NCBI RefSeq assembly: GCF_027941955.1
Contig: NZ_CP115960.1
Span: 4,034,001 to 4,098,000 of the forward strand
DNA: 64,000 bases
Direction of reading: 5' to 3'
Source: Sphingomonas sp. 7/4-4
Lineage (GTDB): Bacteria; Pseudomonadota; Alphaproteobacteria; Sphingomonadales; Sphingomonadaceae
Part shown: positions 1 to 8,600 of the stretch, piece by piece
Layout of the letters: every line of letters starts with the position of its first letter
Position numbering within the stretch: position 1 is the first letter of the stretch
Made by a program: the position numbers and the translations under genes
The notes under the pieces: generated by a model
The model's database searches: none
The model's input: the letters and a program-made list of their open reading frames with translations, nothing else
Told to the model about the DNA's origin: nothing

Positions 1-274
1 GCAGGAGCCGCCTGATCCGAAGGAGATGGAGGCTGCCCGGTCGGGAACCACCTTGCCGCCCAAGCCGGCGCCTCAAAGCGATCTGCCGCCCCCGCCCGAC
101 ACGCAGGGCCCGCGCGCCACGGTGATCCGCAAATTCGACTATACGCATGTGGGAGAGGCGGGGGCCGATCTCTTCGCGCGGCTGGTTGCGCAGGATCTCG
201 CCATCGCCGTGCCGGAACTGAGCGGGCAGCTTCTTCCTGAAGCTGCCCGCCCGCAGTGGGTGATCAGGAGGTGA
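1..274 (+). CDS. SGNH/GDSL-type esterase, C-terminal end (5' cut by window)
   Basis: The frame is open from the first base of the window to a TGA at 272-274, so the gene begins upstream; the ATG at 26 is internal. After a proline-rich linker the tail contains FDYTHVGEAGADLF, which fits block V (Asp-x-x-His) of SGNH/GDSL hydrolases, followed by a VPEL...LLP ending typical of rhamnogalacturonan-acetylesterase-like members. The nucleophile Ser block is outside the window. Role inferred: exported carbohydrate deacetylase or lipase. The convergent SulP gene begins its stop codon immediately next to this stop. Family assignment rests on a short tail and is moderate. Confidence 0.55.
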   Translation, partial: QEPPDPKEMEAARSGTTLPPKPAPQSDLPPPPDTQGPRATVIRKFDYTHVGEAGADLFARLVAQDLAIAVPELSGQLLPEAARPQWVIRR

Positions 275-1804
275 TCAGGCGAATTCGGCCATCCTGCCGC
301 TGCCGCCGAACACTTCCACCTTGCCGCCGCTGGCCCGGCGCCGCTGGAGCCAGTCCTTGAGCAGCTCGGCGCAGGTGTGATCGATCGCCGAACAGCGCGA
401 GAAATCGATCCGGACCGCCCCTTGGCGCGGCAGGCCGTCGAGCCGCTCGGACAGCTTGGGCAGCGCGAGGAACGTCGCCGCGCCGTCCAGCGCCAGCGTG
501 TGGCCTTCCGCTTCCTCGCTCTGCTCCATCCGCAGGCGCAGGCGCCGGAAGTGCGGCATCAGCTCGATCATCGACAGCGCGATACCGACCAGCACGCCGG
601 TCAGCAGGTCCTCGACCACCACCAGCGTGAGCGTCACTGCCCAGATCATCGCCGGCAGCACGCCATAATCGCGCAGCAGATGCCTGGCATGGCTGAAGTT
701 CACCAGCCGCGCGCCGGTGACGACCAGCACCGCGCCGAGCGCGGCCATCGGGATCTCGCGCAGCAGCCAGGGCAGCAATGCGACGAAGCCGAGGATCCAC
801 ACGCCGTGGAGCATCGTCGATAGCCGCGTCGTCGCACCGGCCTGGACGTTGGCCGAGCTGCGGACGATCACGCCGGTCATCGGCAGCGCGCCGGCGGCGC
901 CGCACAGCAGGTTGCCCACGCCCTGTGCGCGGAGCTCCTTGTTATAGTTAGTGCGGACGCCGTCGTGCATGCGGTCCACCGCCGCCGCGGAGAGCAGGGT
1001 CTCGGCGCTGGCGATGAAGGCGATGGCGAAGGCCGCGCCGATCACCGAAGGGTTGAGCAGGATCGAGAAGGCGCCTGCATCGGGCAATGCGATGGCCGCG
1101 GCGATATTCTCCGGCACGACCACGCGGGTGACGTCGAGGCCGAGCGCGAACGCGAGCAACGTGCTCGCCATCACGCCCATCAGTGCGCCGGGGACAAGCT
1201 TGAGCGCTGCCGGTCGCCATTTCTCCCAGCCGAGCATGACGCCGATCGTCACCAATGCGAGCGCAAGCGCGATTTCCGCCGCGGCCATGTTGGGCGACAG
1301 GCCGAGCAGGCGCCCGGGCATCGCCGCGAGATTCTCGAGGCCGCTGGGCAGCGGCTTCGAATCGAACAATACGTGAAACTGGCCGATCACGATCAGCACG
1401 CCGATACCGGCGAGCATGCCGTGGACGACGGCCGGCGAGATCGCGCGGAACCAGCCGCCGAGGCGGAACACCCCGGCGACGACCTGGATCAGCCCGGCGA
1501 GCATCAGGATCGGGCCGAGTGCCGAGAGACCCTGGTCGCGGACGAGCTCGAACACGATGACCGCGAGACCGGCGGCCGGGCCGCTGACCTGCAGCGGCGA
1601 TCCGGCGAGCGCACCGACGACGAGGCCGCCGATGATGCCGGTGATCAGGCCCTTTTCGGGCGGCACGCCCGAGGCGATGGCGATGCCCATGCAGAGCGGC
1701 ATCGCCACGAGGAAGACGACGATCGAGGCGGTTAGGTCCCGGACGTTCCAGCGGGCCTTTTCCTCGGGCGCCGCGGCGTCGAGAGGGGCGGTGGCGGTGT
1801 TCAT
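275..1804 (-). CDS. SulP-family anion transporter with STAS domain
   Basis: 509-residue inner-membrane protein. Residues about 20-400 form 10-12 hydrophobic segments of the SulP fold, starting near MPLCMGIAIASGVPPEKGL, a conserved SulP segment. Residues about 430-505 form a short STAS domain (VRIDFSRCSAIDHTCAELL). The start ATG overlaps the stop of the upstream beta-carbonic anhydrase gene by four bases (ATGA), so the two are translationally coupled. A SulP permease fused or coupled to a carbonic anhydrase usually imports bicarbonate, so bicarbonate (possibly sulfate) uptake is inferred. Substrate is not shown by sequence alone. Confidence 0.88.
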   Translation of the reverse strand: MNTATAPLDAAAPEEKARWNVRDLTASIVVFLVAMPLCMGIAIASGVPPEKGLITGIIGGLVVGALAGSPLQVSGPAAGLAVIVFELVRDQGLSALGPILMLAGLIQVVAGVFRLGGWFRAISPAVVHGMLAGIGVLIVIGQFHVLFDSKPLPSGLENLAAMPGRLLGLSPNMAAAEIALALALVTIGVMLGWEKWRPAALKLVPGALMGVMASTLLAFALGLDVTRVVVPENIAAAIALPDAGAFSILLNPSVIGAAFAIAFIASAETLLSAAAVDRMHDGVRTNYNKELRAQGVGNLLCGAAGALPMTGVIVRSSANVQAGATTRLSTMLHGVWILGFVALLPWLLREIPMAALGAVLVVTGARLVNFSHARHLLRDYGVLPAMIWAVTLTLVVVEDLLTGVLVGIALSMIELMPHFRRLRLRMEQSEEAEGHTLALDGAATFLALPKLSERLDGLPRQGAVRIDFSRCSAIDHTCAELLKDWLQRRRASGGKVEVFGGSGRMAEFA

Positions 1805-2490
1805 TCCGCCGCCTCCAGCCGCTCGGCGGCCACGCGCGGCGAGGCGGGCAGCGCCACCGGCAGCGGCGCATCCTCGCGGATCGGCATGAACTGGTTGCTC
1901 ACGCCGTCGAGCGCCAGCACCTGGCCATAAGCGATATCGAAGAACCAGCCGTGCAGCGCGACTTCACCCCGCGCGATCGCCGCTGCGACCGAGGGATGCG
2001 TGCGCAGATGGGCGATCTGCACATTGATGTTCTCGAGGCTGGCCGCGCGCACACGCTCGCCATTCTCCACCCCGGGATAGCCGCGCTCCACCACGCTCTT
2101 GGCCGCCTGGCTATGCCGCAGCCACGCCGCGACATTGGGCATGTTCTCGAGCATCTCGGGGTTCATCAGCGCCTTCATCGCGCCGCAGTCCGAATGGCCG
2201 CAGACGATGATGTCGTGCACGCCCAACGCCTCGACGGCATATTCGACGGTAGAGGAGACGCCGCCATTCTGGGTCGCGTAGGGCGGCACGATGTTGCCCG
2301 CGTTGCGGCACACGAACAGGTCGCCGGGCCCCGCCTGCATGATCTGCTCGGGCACCACGCGCGAATCCGCGCAGGAGATCATCAGCGCCTTGGGGCTCTG
2401 CCCGTCGGATGCCAGTCGGGAGTAGAGGTCGCTTTGGTTCGGAAAGACCTGCTTTGCGAAGCTCAGCACGCGTCCCATCAATTCGTTCAC
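1801..2490 (-). CDS. beta-class carbonic anhydrase
   Basis: Zinc enzyme interconverting CO2 and bicarbonate, cytosolic, 229 residues. Zinc ligands are visible as Cys40 in SCADSR, His99 and Cys102 in CGHSDCGAM, with the Asp42/Arg44 catalytic dyad. Start choice: a GTG at 2490 lies nine bases after AAGGAG (2500-2505, minus strand); a longer reading from GTG 2517 would place that Shine-Dalgarno inside the gene. It is first in a two-gene operon with the SulP transporter, so supply or capture of bicarbonate for carboxylases or pH control is the likely joint role. Confidence 0.92.
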   Translation of the reverse strand: MNELMGRVLSFAKQVFPNQSDLYSRLASDGQSPKALMISCADSRVVPEQIMQAGPGDLFVCRNAGNIVPPYATQNGGVSSTVEYAVEALGVHDIIVCGHSDCGAMKALMNPEMLENMPNVAAWLRHSQAAKSVVERGYPGVENGERVRAASLENINVQIAHLRTHPSVAAAIARGEVALHGWFFDIAYGQVLALDGVSNQFMPIREDAPLPVALPASPRVAAERLEAAE

Positions 2491-2606
2491 GATTCCGTAC
2501 TCCTTGCCAGCTCGCACTACGGCGAGCGTCAGGAGAGGAGTTAGGGACCGCGTTTTGCTGCGGCGCAGCGTTCTTGTAAGGAATTGTTGCCCGGCGGCCG
2601 GCCGTT

Positions 2607-3917
2607 TCAGGTGAGCGGCAGGCGGATTTCTGCGCTCAACCCGCCGCTGTTGCGGTTGCGTAAAGTGAAGGTGCCGCCTTCGGCCTCGATTGCGCGGGCG
2701 ACGATCGAGAGGCCGAGCCCGAGACCCAGCGTGTCCCGCGTCCGCGCCTGATCGAGGCGGACGAAGGGCTGCATCACCGTCTCGATCGATTCGGCGGGAA
2801 TGCCGGGGCCGTCATCCTGGACGCGCAGCACGATCTCGGTTTCGGTGCCCCGCAGGACGATCGACACATGCTCGGCATGATGCACGCCGTTCTCGACGAG
2901 ATTGACCAATGCCCGCTTGAGAGCGCCCGGCCGGACGGCGCGTTCGAGATGGTCGGGGCCGTTATAGCGCACGTCGCCGCCGCGATCGCGCGCGTCGTCG
3001 GCAACCGTCTGGCAGAGCGCGGCGAGATCGACCGGGACGCGCGGCTCGGCCTCGTCCTCGCCGCTCAGATAGGCGAGCAGCGATCCGATCATCGCTTCCA
3101 TTTCGGAGATGTCGGACTGGATCGCCTTGTGGGTCTCGGCATCCTCGACCGCGTCGGCGCGCAGCCGCAGCCGCGCGAGTGGCGTGCGCATGTCGTGGCC
3201 GACCGCGGCGAGCGCCTGGGTGCGGTCCTCGATCAGCCGGTGGATGCGGGCCTGCATGCGATTGAACGCGCGGATGACGCGGCGCAGCTCGCGCGGGCCC
3301 GCCTCGGCCAATTCCTCGGGCTCGTCGCTGCCGACGCGCTCGGCGGCCTGGGCGAGCTGGCGCATCGGCAGCAGGGTCCTGCGCACCAGCACGCCGCCGA
3401 TCAGGATGATCAGCACCGCGGGCGCGAGTCCGAGCAGGATGCGGTCGAACGAGAAACTCAATTCGTGCACCGGCTCGCGCGTGGCGAACTGCATCTTGCT
3501 CCCGTCGGGCAGCATGACGCTGCCCTCGATCACCGCTTTGCGGCCGTTGCCCACCAGCCGCAGGTGCGGATTGGCACCGGCGAGGCTCGGCTCCCACTCG
3601 ACCACCTGCTTGTGGATGCGATCGAGGTTCGGCGCGATCCGCAGCCGGGTCGGCAGCGTCGTGCTCCAGCGGACTTCGTAGCGGCTGGTCGTAAGGTCCG
3701 CGGCCAGCGCGGCGCGGCCTTGGGGGCTCCTCCGCCAGCAGCTTCCGGGCGATCACCAGATGCTCGGCGAGCCTGCGCGCCTCGTCGTCGCGCACCGAGA
3801 GCTGGCTCGCGCGCTCATAATAAAGGTGCTGGCGCCGAACTCGATCAGGATGGCGAGCAGCAGGATCGCGAAGACGCGCCCCATCAGCCCGAGCGAAGGG
3901 CGCAGCAAACGCTTCAA
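2607..3917 (-). CDS. EnvZ-like sensor histidine kinase, two frameshifts as assembled
   Basis: Membrane histidine kinase partner of the adjacent response regulator. A TTG start at 3917 overlaps the regulator's TGA; an ATG at 3884 is the alternative. Order: N-terminal membrane segment (MGRVFAILLLAILIEFG), periplasmic sensor region, second membrane segment, HAMP, HisKA with GHDMRTPLARL (phospho-His), HATPase with NLVENGVHHA, DDGPGIP and LGLGLSI. The frame breaks twice: a T appears missing from the T run at 3822-3824, and a C is extra in the run at 3722-3726. The shifts cancel, but the roughly 35 codons between them are read in another frame (YYERASQLSVRDDEARRL), and without correction translation stops. 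Probably sequence errors, possibly a real lesion. Confidence 0.8.
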
Positions 3918-4666
3918 TCGCGGGTCACCGCCACGTTCAGCATGTATCCGACGCCGCGCACCGTGACGATCGGCGCCTTGCCGTGCGCGTCGGACAATTT
4001 TCGGCGCAGGCGGCTGATCAATACGTCGACGCTGCGATCCGAGCTGTCTCCCAGCCGCATGCGCGAAAGCTCGATCAGCCGTTCGCGCGCAATCACGCGT
4101 CCGGCATTGTCGCACAGGCTGACCAGCAGGTCGAACTCGGCCCCGGTCAGCTCGACGATCGCGCCGCCCGGCGATTTGAGCTCGCGGCGGGGCAGGCTGA
4201 CCGTCCAGCCGTCGAATTGCAGCCGCCCCTGCACCTGGTGCGACGGCGAGGGTTCGTTGCCGCGGCGGAGCACGGCGCGGACGCGCGCGATCAGCTCGCG
4301 CGTGCCGAACGGCTTGGCCAGATAATCGTCCGCGCCCAGCTCTAGCCCGATCACGCGGTCGGTCTCGCTCGCCTTGGCCGAGATGAAGATGATCGGCACG
4401 CGGCTGCGCTCGCGGAGCATCCGGCACAGGTCGATGCCGCTGGTTCCGGGAAGCATGATGTCGAGGATGACGAGATCGACCGGCGACGCATCGAACGCCG
4501 CCCACATCTCGGCCGCGGTCGCCACCGGACGCACCCGATAGCCATGCTCCTGCAGCGCGCGCGCCGTGAGCGTGCGCAGCGGCGGATCGTCTTCGACCAG
4601 GATGATCGACGGCGGGACAACGGACTGATGAAGCATCATTCCGGAAACTAGGGGCTCGGCGCGCAT
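3914..4666 (-). CDS. OmpR/PhoB-family response regulator
   Basis: Receiver domain plus winged-helix DNA-binding domain, 250 residues. The acidic pair is in ILVEDDPPLR, the phosphoacceptor Asp in LVILDIMLPG, the switch Ser in FISAKAS and the conserved Lys in LAKPFG. The C-terminal half ends VTVRGVGYMLN, typical of OmpR-type effector domains. The ATG at 4666 was chosen because AAGGG lies about six bases upstream; ATGs at 4639/4636 are alternatives. The stop overlaps the TTG start of the kinase gene, so regulator and kinase are coupled, in the order seen for OmpR-EnvZ pairs. Target genes are not evident. Confidence 0.88.
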   Translation of the reverse strand: MRAEPLVSGMMLHQSVVPPSIILVEDDPPLRTLTARALQEHGYRVRPVATAAEMWAAFDASPVDLVILDIMLPGTSGIDLCRMLRERSRVPIIFISAKASETDRVIGLELGADDYLAKPFGTRELIARVRAVLRRGNEPSPSHQVQGRLQFDGWTVSLPRRELKSPGGAIVELTGAEFDLLVSLCDNAGRVIARERLIELSRMRLGDSSDRSVDVLISRLRRKLSDAHGKAPIVTVRGVGYMLNVAVTRD

Positions 4667-4783
4667 GAACAACCCTTGCACTGCAGCATGACACCCTCAG
4701 CAACGTTTCCTTACGTTCGCGCGAAGCGGGAGCAATACGCCCCCTAGATGAATCCTCGACACGATGTTTAGAGGAGACGACGA

Positions 4784-4999
4784 ATGTTGCTTGCAGCCCT
4801 GGCGATGATCACCTTCGCGGAAACCGACGCCGCGCCGAAGCCGGTCCAGTATCGCAGCCACGAAGTATCGGTGGGATTGAAGGCGGGCTGCAAGGTCCAG
4901 CAGGTCCACACCCCCGCCGGAAAGATCGGCAATCATCCGGCAATCCTCCGCTGCCCCGCACCCGTCGAAGGTCTCGCGAGCAAGACGACGGGCCGCTGA
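4784..4999 (+). CDS. small exported protein of unknown function
   Basis: 71 residues. The first about 17 residues are hydrophobic and resemble a short signal peptide (MLLAALAMITFAETDAA). The mature part has two Cys (KAGCKVQQ and LRCPAP) that could form a disulfide. An AGGAG lies about eight bases before the ATG. It is divergent from the response-regulator gene about 117 bp away, so it could be a target of that system, but nothing in the sequence proves this. No family recognised. Confidence 0.55.
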   Translation: MLLAALAMITFAETDAAPKPVQYRSHEVSVGLKAGCKVQQVHTPAGKIGNHPAILRCPAPVEGLASKTTGR

Positions 5000-5048
5000 G
5001 ACAGCTTACCCATCCTCGTGACCTGCCCAGCGGCAGGAAGGAACCCAG

Positions 5049-5465
5049 ATGCTCTTTGCCCTGCTGCTCGCCCAGACGGCGACGCCGCTCGAACTCACCT
5101 GCGTCGGCGGCGGCGCGGCGAACAAGGTCGATACCGAGACGGTCTATGGTGCCGAGAACAGCGGCAACAGCGCATGGCCGACGATGCACGAGCGGCGCCG
5201 CGAAGCCTTTCGCGACCGGGTCGCGATTCGGATCGCAGGCGAACAGGGCCGGATCCGCTTGCCGCAAGCTATGCTGCCAGCGGGCGGTGACGGCTGGTTC
5301 AAGCTCGGCGATTTGAAGCTGAGCGAGCGAACGCTCACCGCCGCTACGGCAGTCGACCTGATGAACAGGCCCAAGGTCCGCATCGACCGCGCGACAGGGG
5401 CTATCCGCATCAGCGGCGCGGCGGGCAGCTATGACGGTGTCTGCCAAGGCGGTCTGACCTCGTAA
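5049..5465 (+). CDS. hypothetical exported protein
   Basis: 138 residues with a short hydrophobic N-terminus (MLFALLLAQTATP) suggesting export, then a polar domain containing two Cys (LTCVGGG near the mature start and GVCQGG near the end) that could pair. AGGAAGG precedes the ATG by about seven bases. It lies 49 bp after the other small exported gene on the same strand and may share its transcript. No family recognised; coding is supported by the ribosome site, codon pattern and lack of a competing frame. Confidence 0.6.
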   Translation: MLFALLLAQTATPLELTCVGGGAANKVDTETVYGAENSGNSAWPTMHERRREAFRDRVAIRIAGEQGRIRLPQAMLPAGGDGWFKLGDLKLSERTLTAATAVDLMNRPKVRIDRATGAIRISGAAGSYDGVCQGGLTS

Positions 5466-5579
5466 CGCCACCGCCGCGGAGGATTGCGGACCTCCCTCGG
5501 CGGCGCGAAAAATGCGGCTTGAGCGCGTGCGCGAATTGCTGGAGGAGACCAGTCGATCTTCGCCTGACAGGGAAACTCC

Positions 5580-6503
5580 ATGCCTTCCGGACTTGTAGCG
5601 CTGCTGGACGACATTGCCGGCATCACCAAGCTCGCCGCCGCCTCGCTCGACGATGTCGGCGCGGCCGCGGGCAAGGCCGGAGGGAAGGCGATCGGCGTGG
5701 TGGTCGACGATACGGCGGTGACGCCGCGCTACGTCATCGGCCTGTCGCCCCAGCGCGAGTTGCCGATCATCGCCAAGATCGCAGCGGGGTCGCTGCGCAA
5801 CAAGCTGCTGATCCTGTTGCCCGCTGCATTGGTGCTGAGCGCCTTTGCGCCCTGGGCGATCACGCCGCTGCTGATGCTGGGCGGCGCGTTCCTGTGCTTC
5901 GAAGGCGCCGAGAAAGTGCTCGAGGCATTGAGCGGGGAATCGCACGCGGAAGTCGAGACTGCGCCGATGGATGCCGCCGAGCTCGAGCAATCGAAGGTAA
6001 AGGGCGCGATCCGCACCGATCTCATCCTGTCGGCGGAGATCATGGCGATTGCGCTGGCCGATGTGGCGGAATCACCGATTTTCACCCAGGGCGTCGTCCT
6101 CGCGATCGTCGGCATCGGCATCACGATCGGCGTCTATGGCGTGGTCGGGCTGATCGTGAAGATGGACGATATCGGACTGCATCTCGCCGAGCGCCGCAGC
6201 GCGGCGACCCGCGCCATCGGCCGGGGGCTGGTCAAGGCGATGCCGGCGCTGATGGATTTCGTGTCGATCGTGGGGACCGCCGCGATGATCTGGGTCGGCG
6301 GCGGGATCCTCGTCCACGGGCTCGAGGGGCTCGGCGTCCACGAGCCCGCCGGTACGATCCACCACGCGGCCGAGGTGGCGATGCACGCTACGGGAAGCCT
6401 TGGCGGCATCGCGGGATGGCTCGTCAGGGCGATCGCCTCGGGCCTGTTCGGTCTGTTGGTCGGCGGCGTGCTCGCATTCGGCCTGCACAAGATCCGGCAC
6501 TAG
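5580..6503 (+). CDS. DUF808 (YedI-like) inner-membrane protein
   Basis: 307 residues, matching the usual DUF808/YedI length. The N-terminus MPSGLVALLDDIAGITKLAA and the following DDVGAAAGKAGGKAIGVVVDD are diagnostic of the family. Several membrane segments follow (around residues 75-115, 160-195, 220-250 and 275-300). Function is unknown; it is treated as an inner-membrane protein, and no partner is evident. It stands alone on the plus strand, convergent with the Zur-like gene, with a small inverted repeat (GGTTGAG...CCTCAACC, about 6523-6547) between the two stops that may serve as a bidirectional terminator. Confidence 0.85.
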   Translation: MPSGLVALLDDIAGITKLAAASLDDVGAAAGKAGGKAIGVVVDDTAVTPRYVIGLSPQRELPIIAKIAAGSLRNKLLILLPAALVLSAFAPWAITPLLMLGGAFLCFEGAEKVLEALSGESHAEVETAPMDAAELEQSKVKGAIRTDLILSAEIMAIALADVAESPIFTQGVVLAIVGIGITIGVYGVVGLIVKMDDIGLHLAERRSAATRAIGRGLVKAMPALMDFVSIVGTAAMIWVGGGILVHGLEGLGVHEPAGTIHHAAEVAMHATGSLGGIAGWLVRAIASGLFGLLVGGVLAFGLHKIRH

Positions 6504-6545
6504 AGTCGGGGAACCCGTTCAAGGTTGAGAGGTCAGCCCCTCAAC

Positions 6546-7004
6546 CTACTCGCAGTCGGCACATTTGCCGCGGACTTCGATCACCGGGCGCTCGGGTTGG
6601 AAACCAGCGCCCTTGGCCGCGGCGCGGACTGTTTTGGTGATCGTGTCGTCGTCGATATGCGTGGTCTGGCCGCAATTGTCGCATACGAGGAAGATGCAGT
6701 CGTGCAGACAATCGGGATGCGTGTTCGCCATATAGGCATTCGCGCTTTCGACTCGCCGCGCGAGATTCGAGCCGACGAACAGGTCGAGGATGCGATAGAC
6801 GCTGTTGGCGGCGACGCGGCGGCCCTCGGCCTTCGAGACCGCTTCGGCGATGTCATAGGCAGAAGCGGGCTTTTCGAACCCGGCCAGCGCCTCGAATACG
6901 CGCTCGCGCATCGCCGTCCATTGCTCGCCCGATTTTTCGAGCGTGGTCTGGGCGACGCGCGTCAGCTCGCTGCCGTGATGCTCGTTATGATCGTGCGCGT
7001 GCAT
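6546..7004 (-). CDS. zur: Fur-family regulator, Zur-like
   Basis: 152 residues, Fur/Zur size. The N-terminus is His-rich (MHAHDHNEHH), a winged helix follows (RERVFEAL...SVYRILDLF), then the metal-binding half with HPDCLHDCIFLVCDNCGQ and a C-terminal CADC pair giving the structural Cys4 zinc site. The first Cys pair CDNC and last CADC fit Zur better than Fur or Mur. It lies 40 bp behind the MerC-like gene and is probably co-transcribed with it, so zinc-responsive autoregulation is inferred. A possible operator lies upstream of merC at 7456-7473. Confidence 0.82.
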   Translation of the reverse strand: MHAHDHNEHHGSELTRVAQTTLEKSGEQWTAMRERVFEALAGFEKPASAYDIAEAVSKAEGRRVAANSVYRILDLFVGSNLARRVESANAYMANTHPDCLHDCIFLVCDNCGQTTHIDDDTITKTVRAAAKGAGFQPERPVIEVRGKCADCE

Positions 7005-7044
7005 AATATGGATTTAGGGAGCCGGGGCTCCGCGGCAAGCTGGC

Positions 7045-7431
7045 TCAGTAGGTTGCGCGGCGGTTGAGGTCGTGGCCGAGTGCGACGAGGCTCACGCCGA
7101 TCAACGTCCAGAAGATCTCGAACCCGCCATGCGGGAGCGACAGCGCGCCCGCCATGATGCCGATGCCGAACGCGCCGACCAGGGCCGGGGCCATATAGCC
7201 GTGCGCGAGGATGCCCTTGCCGAGGGCGATGATGCCGAAACCGATCGCAAGGGTGAGGCCGATCTCGTGGATCGCGGGATGGACCAGCGCGCCGGCCGAC
7301 GAAAGAACCGTCAACAGCACGGTCGTCGCGACGCAGTGCACGAGGCACAGGCCGCTGAGCCCGATCGCGATGCGATCGAAGCTTGCGTCGATACCGCCCC
7401 AATAGCGGGATAGCGGGAGACTCACCGGCAT
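7045..7431 (-). CDS. MerC-domain membrane protein
   Basis: 128 residues with four hydrophobic segments and the CLVHC motif in the first one, as in MerC mercury transporters. A MerC-domain protein next to a Zur-type regulator, and not next to MerR/MerA, suggests a zinc or other metal role and not mercury resistance; this is inference. First gene of a two-gene operon with the Fur-family regulator. The ATG at 7431 is followed directly by the family-like N-terminus; no other mer genes are present. Confidence 0.8.
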   Translation of the reverse strand: MPVSLPLSRYWGGIDASFDRIAIGLSGLCLVHCVATTVLLTVLSSAGALVHPAIHEIGLTLAIGFGIIALGKGILAHGYMAPALVGAFGIGIMAGALSLPHGGFEIFWTLIGVSLVALGHDLNRRATY

Positions 7432-7455
7432 GGACCGTCATATAGGCCCGAACAG

Positions 7456-7473
7456 GTAAAGGTACAACATATC
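7456..7473 (-). promoter_or_regulatory. possible Zur operator
   Basis: On the minus strand the 18-mer GATATGTTGTACCTTTAC lies 25-42 bases upstream of the MerC ATG. Its left half matches the AT-rich palindrome expected for Zur boxes (GATATGTT...), its right half only partly. Position in front of a zur-containing operon favours an autoregulatory site. Confidence 0.35.
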
Positions 7474-7548
7474 ATGCGGCGGGTCGTTGCATGCCGCGAT
7501 GAGCGGTCGGCGGACGGACGGGAACGGGCCTCGCGGCGGTGCGGGTAG

Positions 7549-7580
7549 GCCGGGTGACGCTCTAGGGCACGTCACCCGGC
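7549..7580. repeat. 11-bp perfect hairpin between hydrolase 3' end and merC promoter
   Basis: GCCGGGTGACG at 7549-7559 pairs exactly with CGTCACCCGGC at 7570-7580 around a 10-base loop. It sits 94 bp beyond the stop of the RBBP9-type hydrolase and could end its transcript, although no T run follows. A degraded CACCCCGGC...GCCGGTGTGA hairpin at about 7624-7646 lies closer to the stop. Confidence 0.5.
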
Positions 7581-7673
7581 CACGCCCGCTATTCACCTAT
7601 GTAAGGTAATGCGCGGCGTTTTCCACCCCGGCCTGCGCCGGTGTGAACGATAGTCGGGTTGGCGGGAAACGGA

Positions 7674-8351
7674 TCATGCGTGCTGCCCGTAATAATGCGC
7701 CTGTGCGGCTTCGGTCGCGCTCACTGCCAGCAACGAGCGGGCGTCGTTGGCCGAACGCACCTTGCCGGTACGATCCGATGCGGCGTCGAGCACGCGATCG
7801 AGCAGGCTCTGCCCTTCTTCCCACCAGCCGATGCCGCTGGCGGCGTTGAGGTGCCCCTGCGGGCCCGCGTCGACGAAGAAACTGCCCCAGCCGCCGGCGA
7901 GCGCGCGGGCCTTGTCCGCCGCGATCCAGGGATCGTCGCTGCTCGCCACCACGATCGAGGGGAAGGGAAGGGGCTTTACAGGGGTCGGCTGGAAGGCCGC
8001 GAGCTCGGGACGCACATCGTCCCGATCGACATCGGCCGGGGCGACCAGCAATGCGCCTGCGACGGGCCAGCCGAAGGGCTGGCCGGCCAGTTCGGCCCAC
8101 CATGCGACCGCAAGGCAGCCGAGGCTGTGCGCGGCGAGCACGACGGGCGCCTGGGCCTGGCGAATCGCCTGGTCGAGCTTGGTCACCCAGGTGTTGCGGT
8201 GCGGCGAATTCCACATGCCCAGCTCGACCCGGTGCGTGTCGGGGCGCGATTGCTCCCACAGGGTCTGCCAGTGCGAAGGCCCCGAGCCGCCGAGCCCAGG
8301 GACGGTGAGAATGATCGGCGAAGTCTCGTCGAGAGGCGAAAAGATGGACAT
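7674..8351 (-). CDS. RBBP9/YdeN-type alpha/beta hydrolase
   Basis: 225 residues. The oxyanion segment VPGLGGSGPSHWQTLWE and the nucleophile elbow AAHSLGCLA (Ser) are characteristic of the small RBBP9/YdeN serine hydrolases; acid and His lie in SSDDPW and GPQGHLNAASG. A longer open frame reaches 8594 but runs through an inverted repeat. The ATG at 8351 follows GGAG at seven bases and begins MSIFSPLDE, so it is preferred. Substrate unknown. Monocistronic by spacing. Confidence 0.85.
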   Translation of the reverse strand: MSIFSPLDETSPIILTVPGLGGSGPSHWQTLWEQSRPDTHRVELGMWNSPHRNTWVTKLDQAIRQAQAPVVLAAHSLGCLAVAWWAELAGQPFGWPVAGALLVAPADVDRDDVRPELAAFQPTPVKPLPFPSIVVASSDDPWIAADKARALAGGWGSFFVDAGPQGHLNAASGIGWWEEGQSLLDRVLDAASDRTGKVRSANDARSLLAVSATEAAQAHYYGQHA

Positions 8352-8470
8352 AAATCCACTCCATGTGGAGGGAGGCCGGACCGCCGATATATATCCTATC
8401 AATTTAGTGGGCAATAGCGACTGCGCCGGAATGCTGTGCGTTTGCGATGATCCGAGCGGTCGCATCTCTG

Positions 8471-8574
8471 CGTTCCCCTTCCGCTTGCGGGAGGGGTTAG
8501 GAGAGGAATGCCTGAAGCGGCCAGCACCGATCGCGGCCCCTTCCCCGACCCCTCCCGCAAGCGGAAGGGGAACG
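8471..8574. repeat. perfect 27-bp inverted repeat, REP/MITE-like
   Basis: A 27-base arm at 8471-8497 (begins CGTTCCCCTTCCGCTTGCGG) is exactly complementary to 8548-8574, with 50 bp between. Each arm has an internal CCGCTTGCGG palindrome. It fills the gap between lpdA and the hydrolase and belongs to a family of paired inverted repeats seen in other gaps of this window. Confidence 0.85.
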
Positions 8575-8600
8575 AAGAAGGCCGTTGCTGTCACTGCGAC

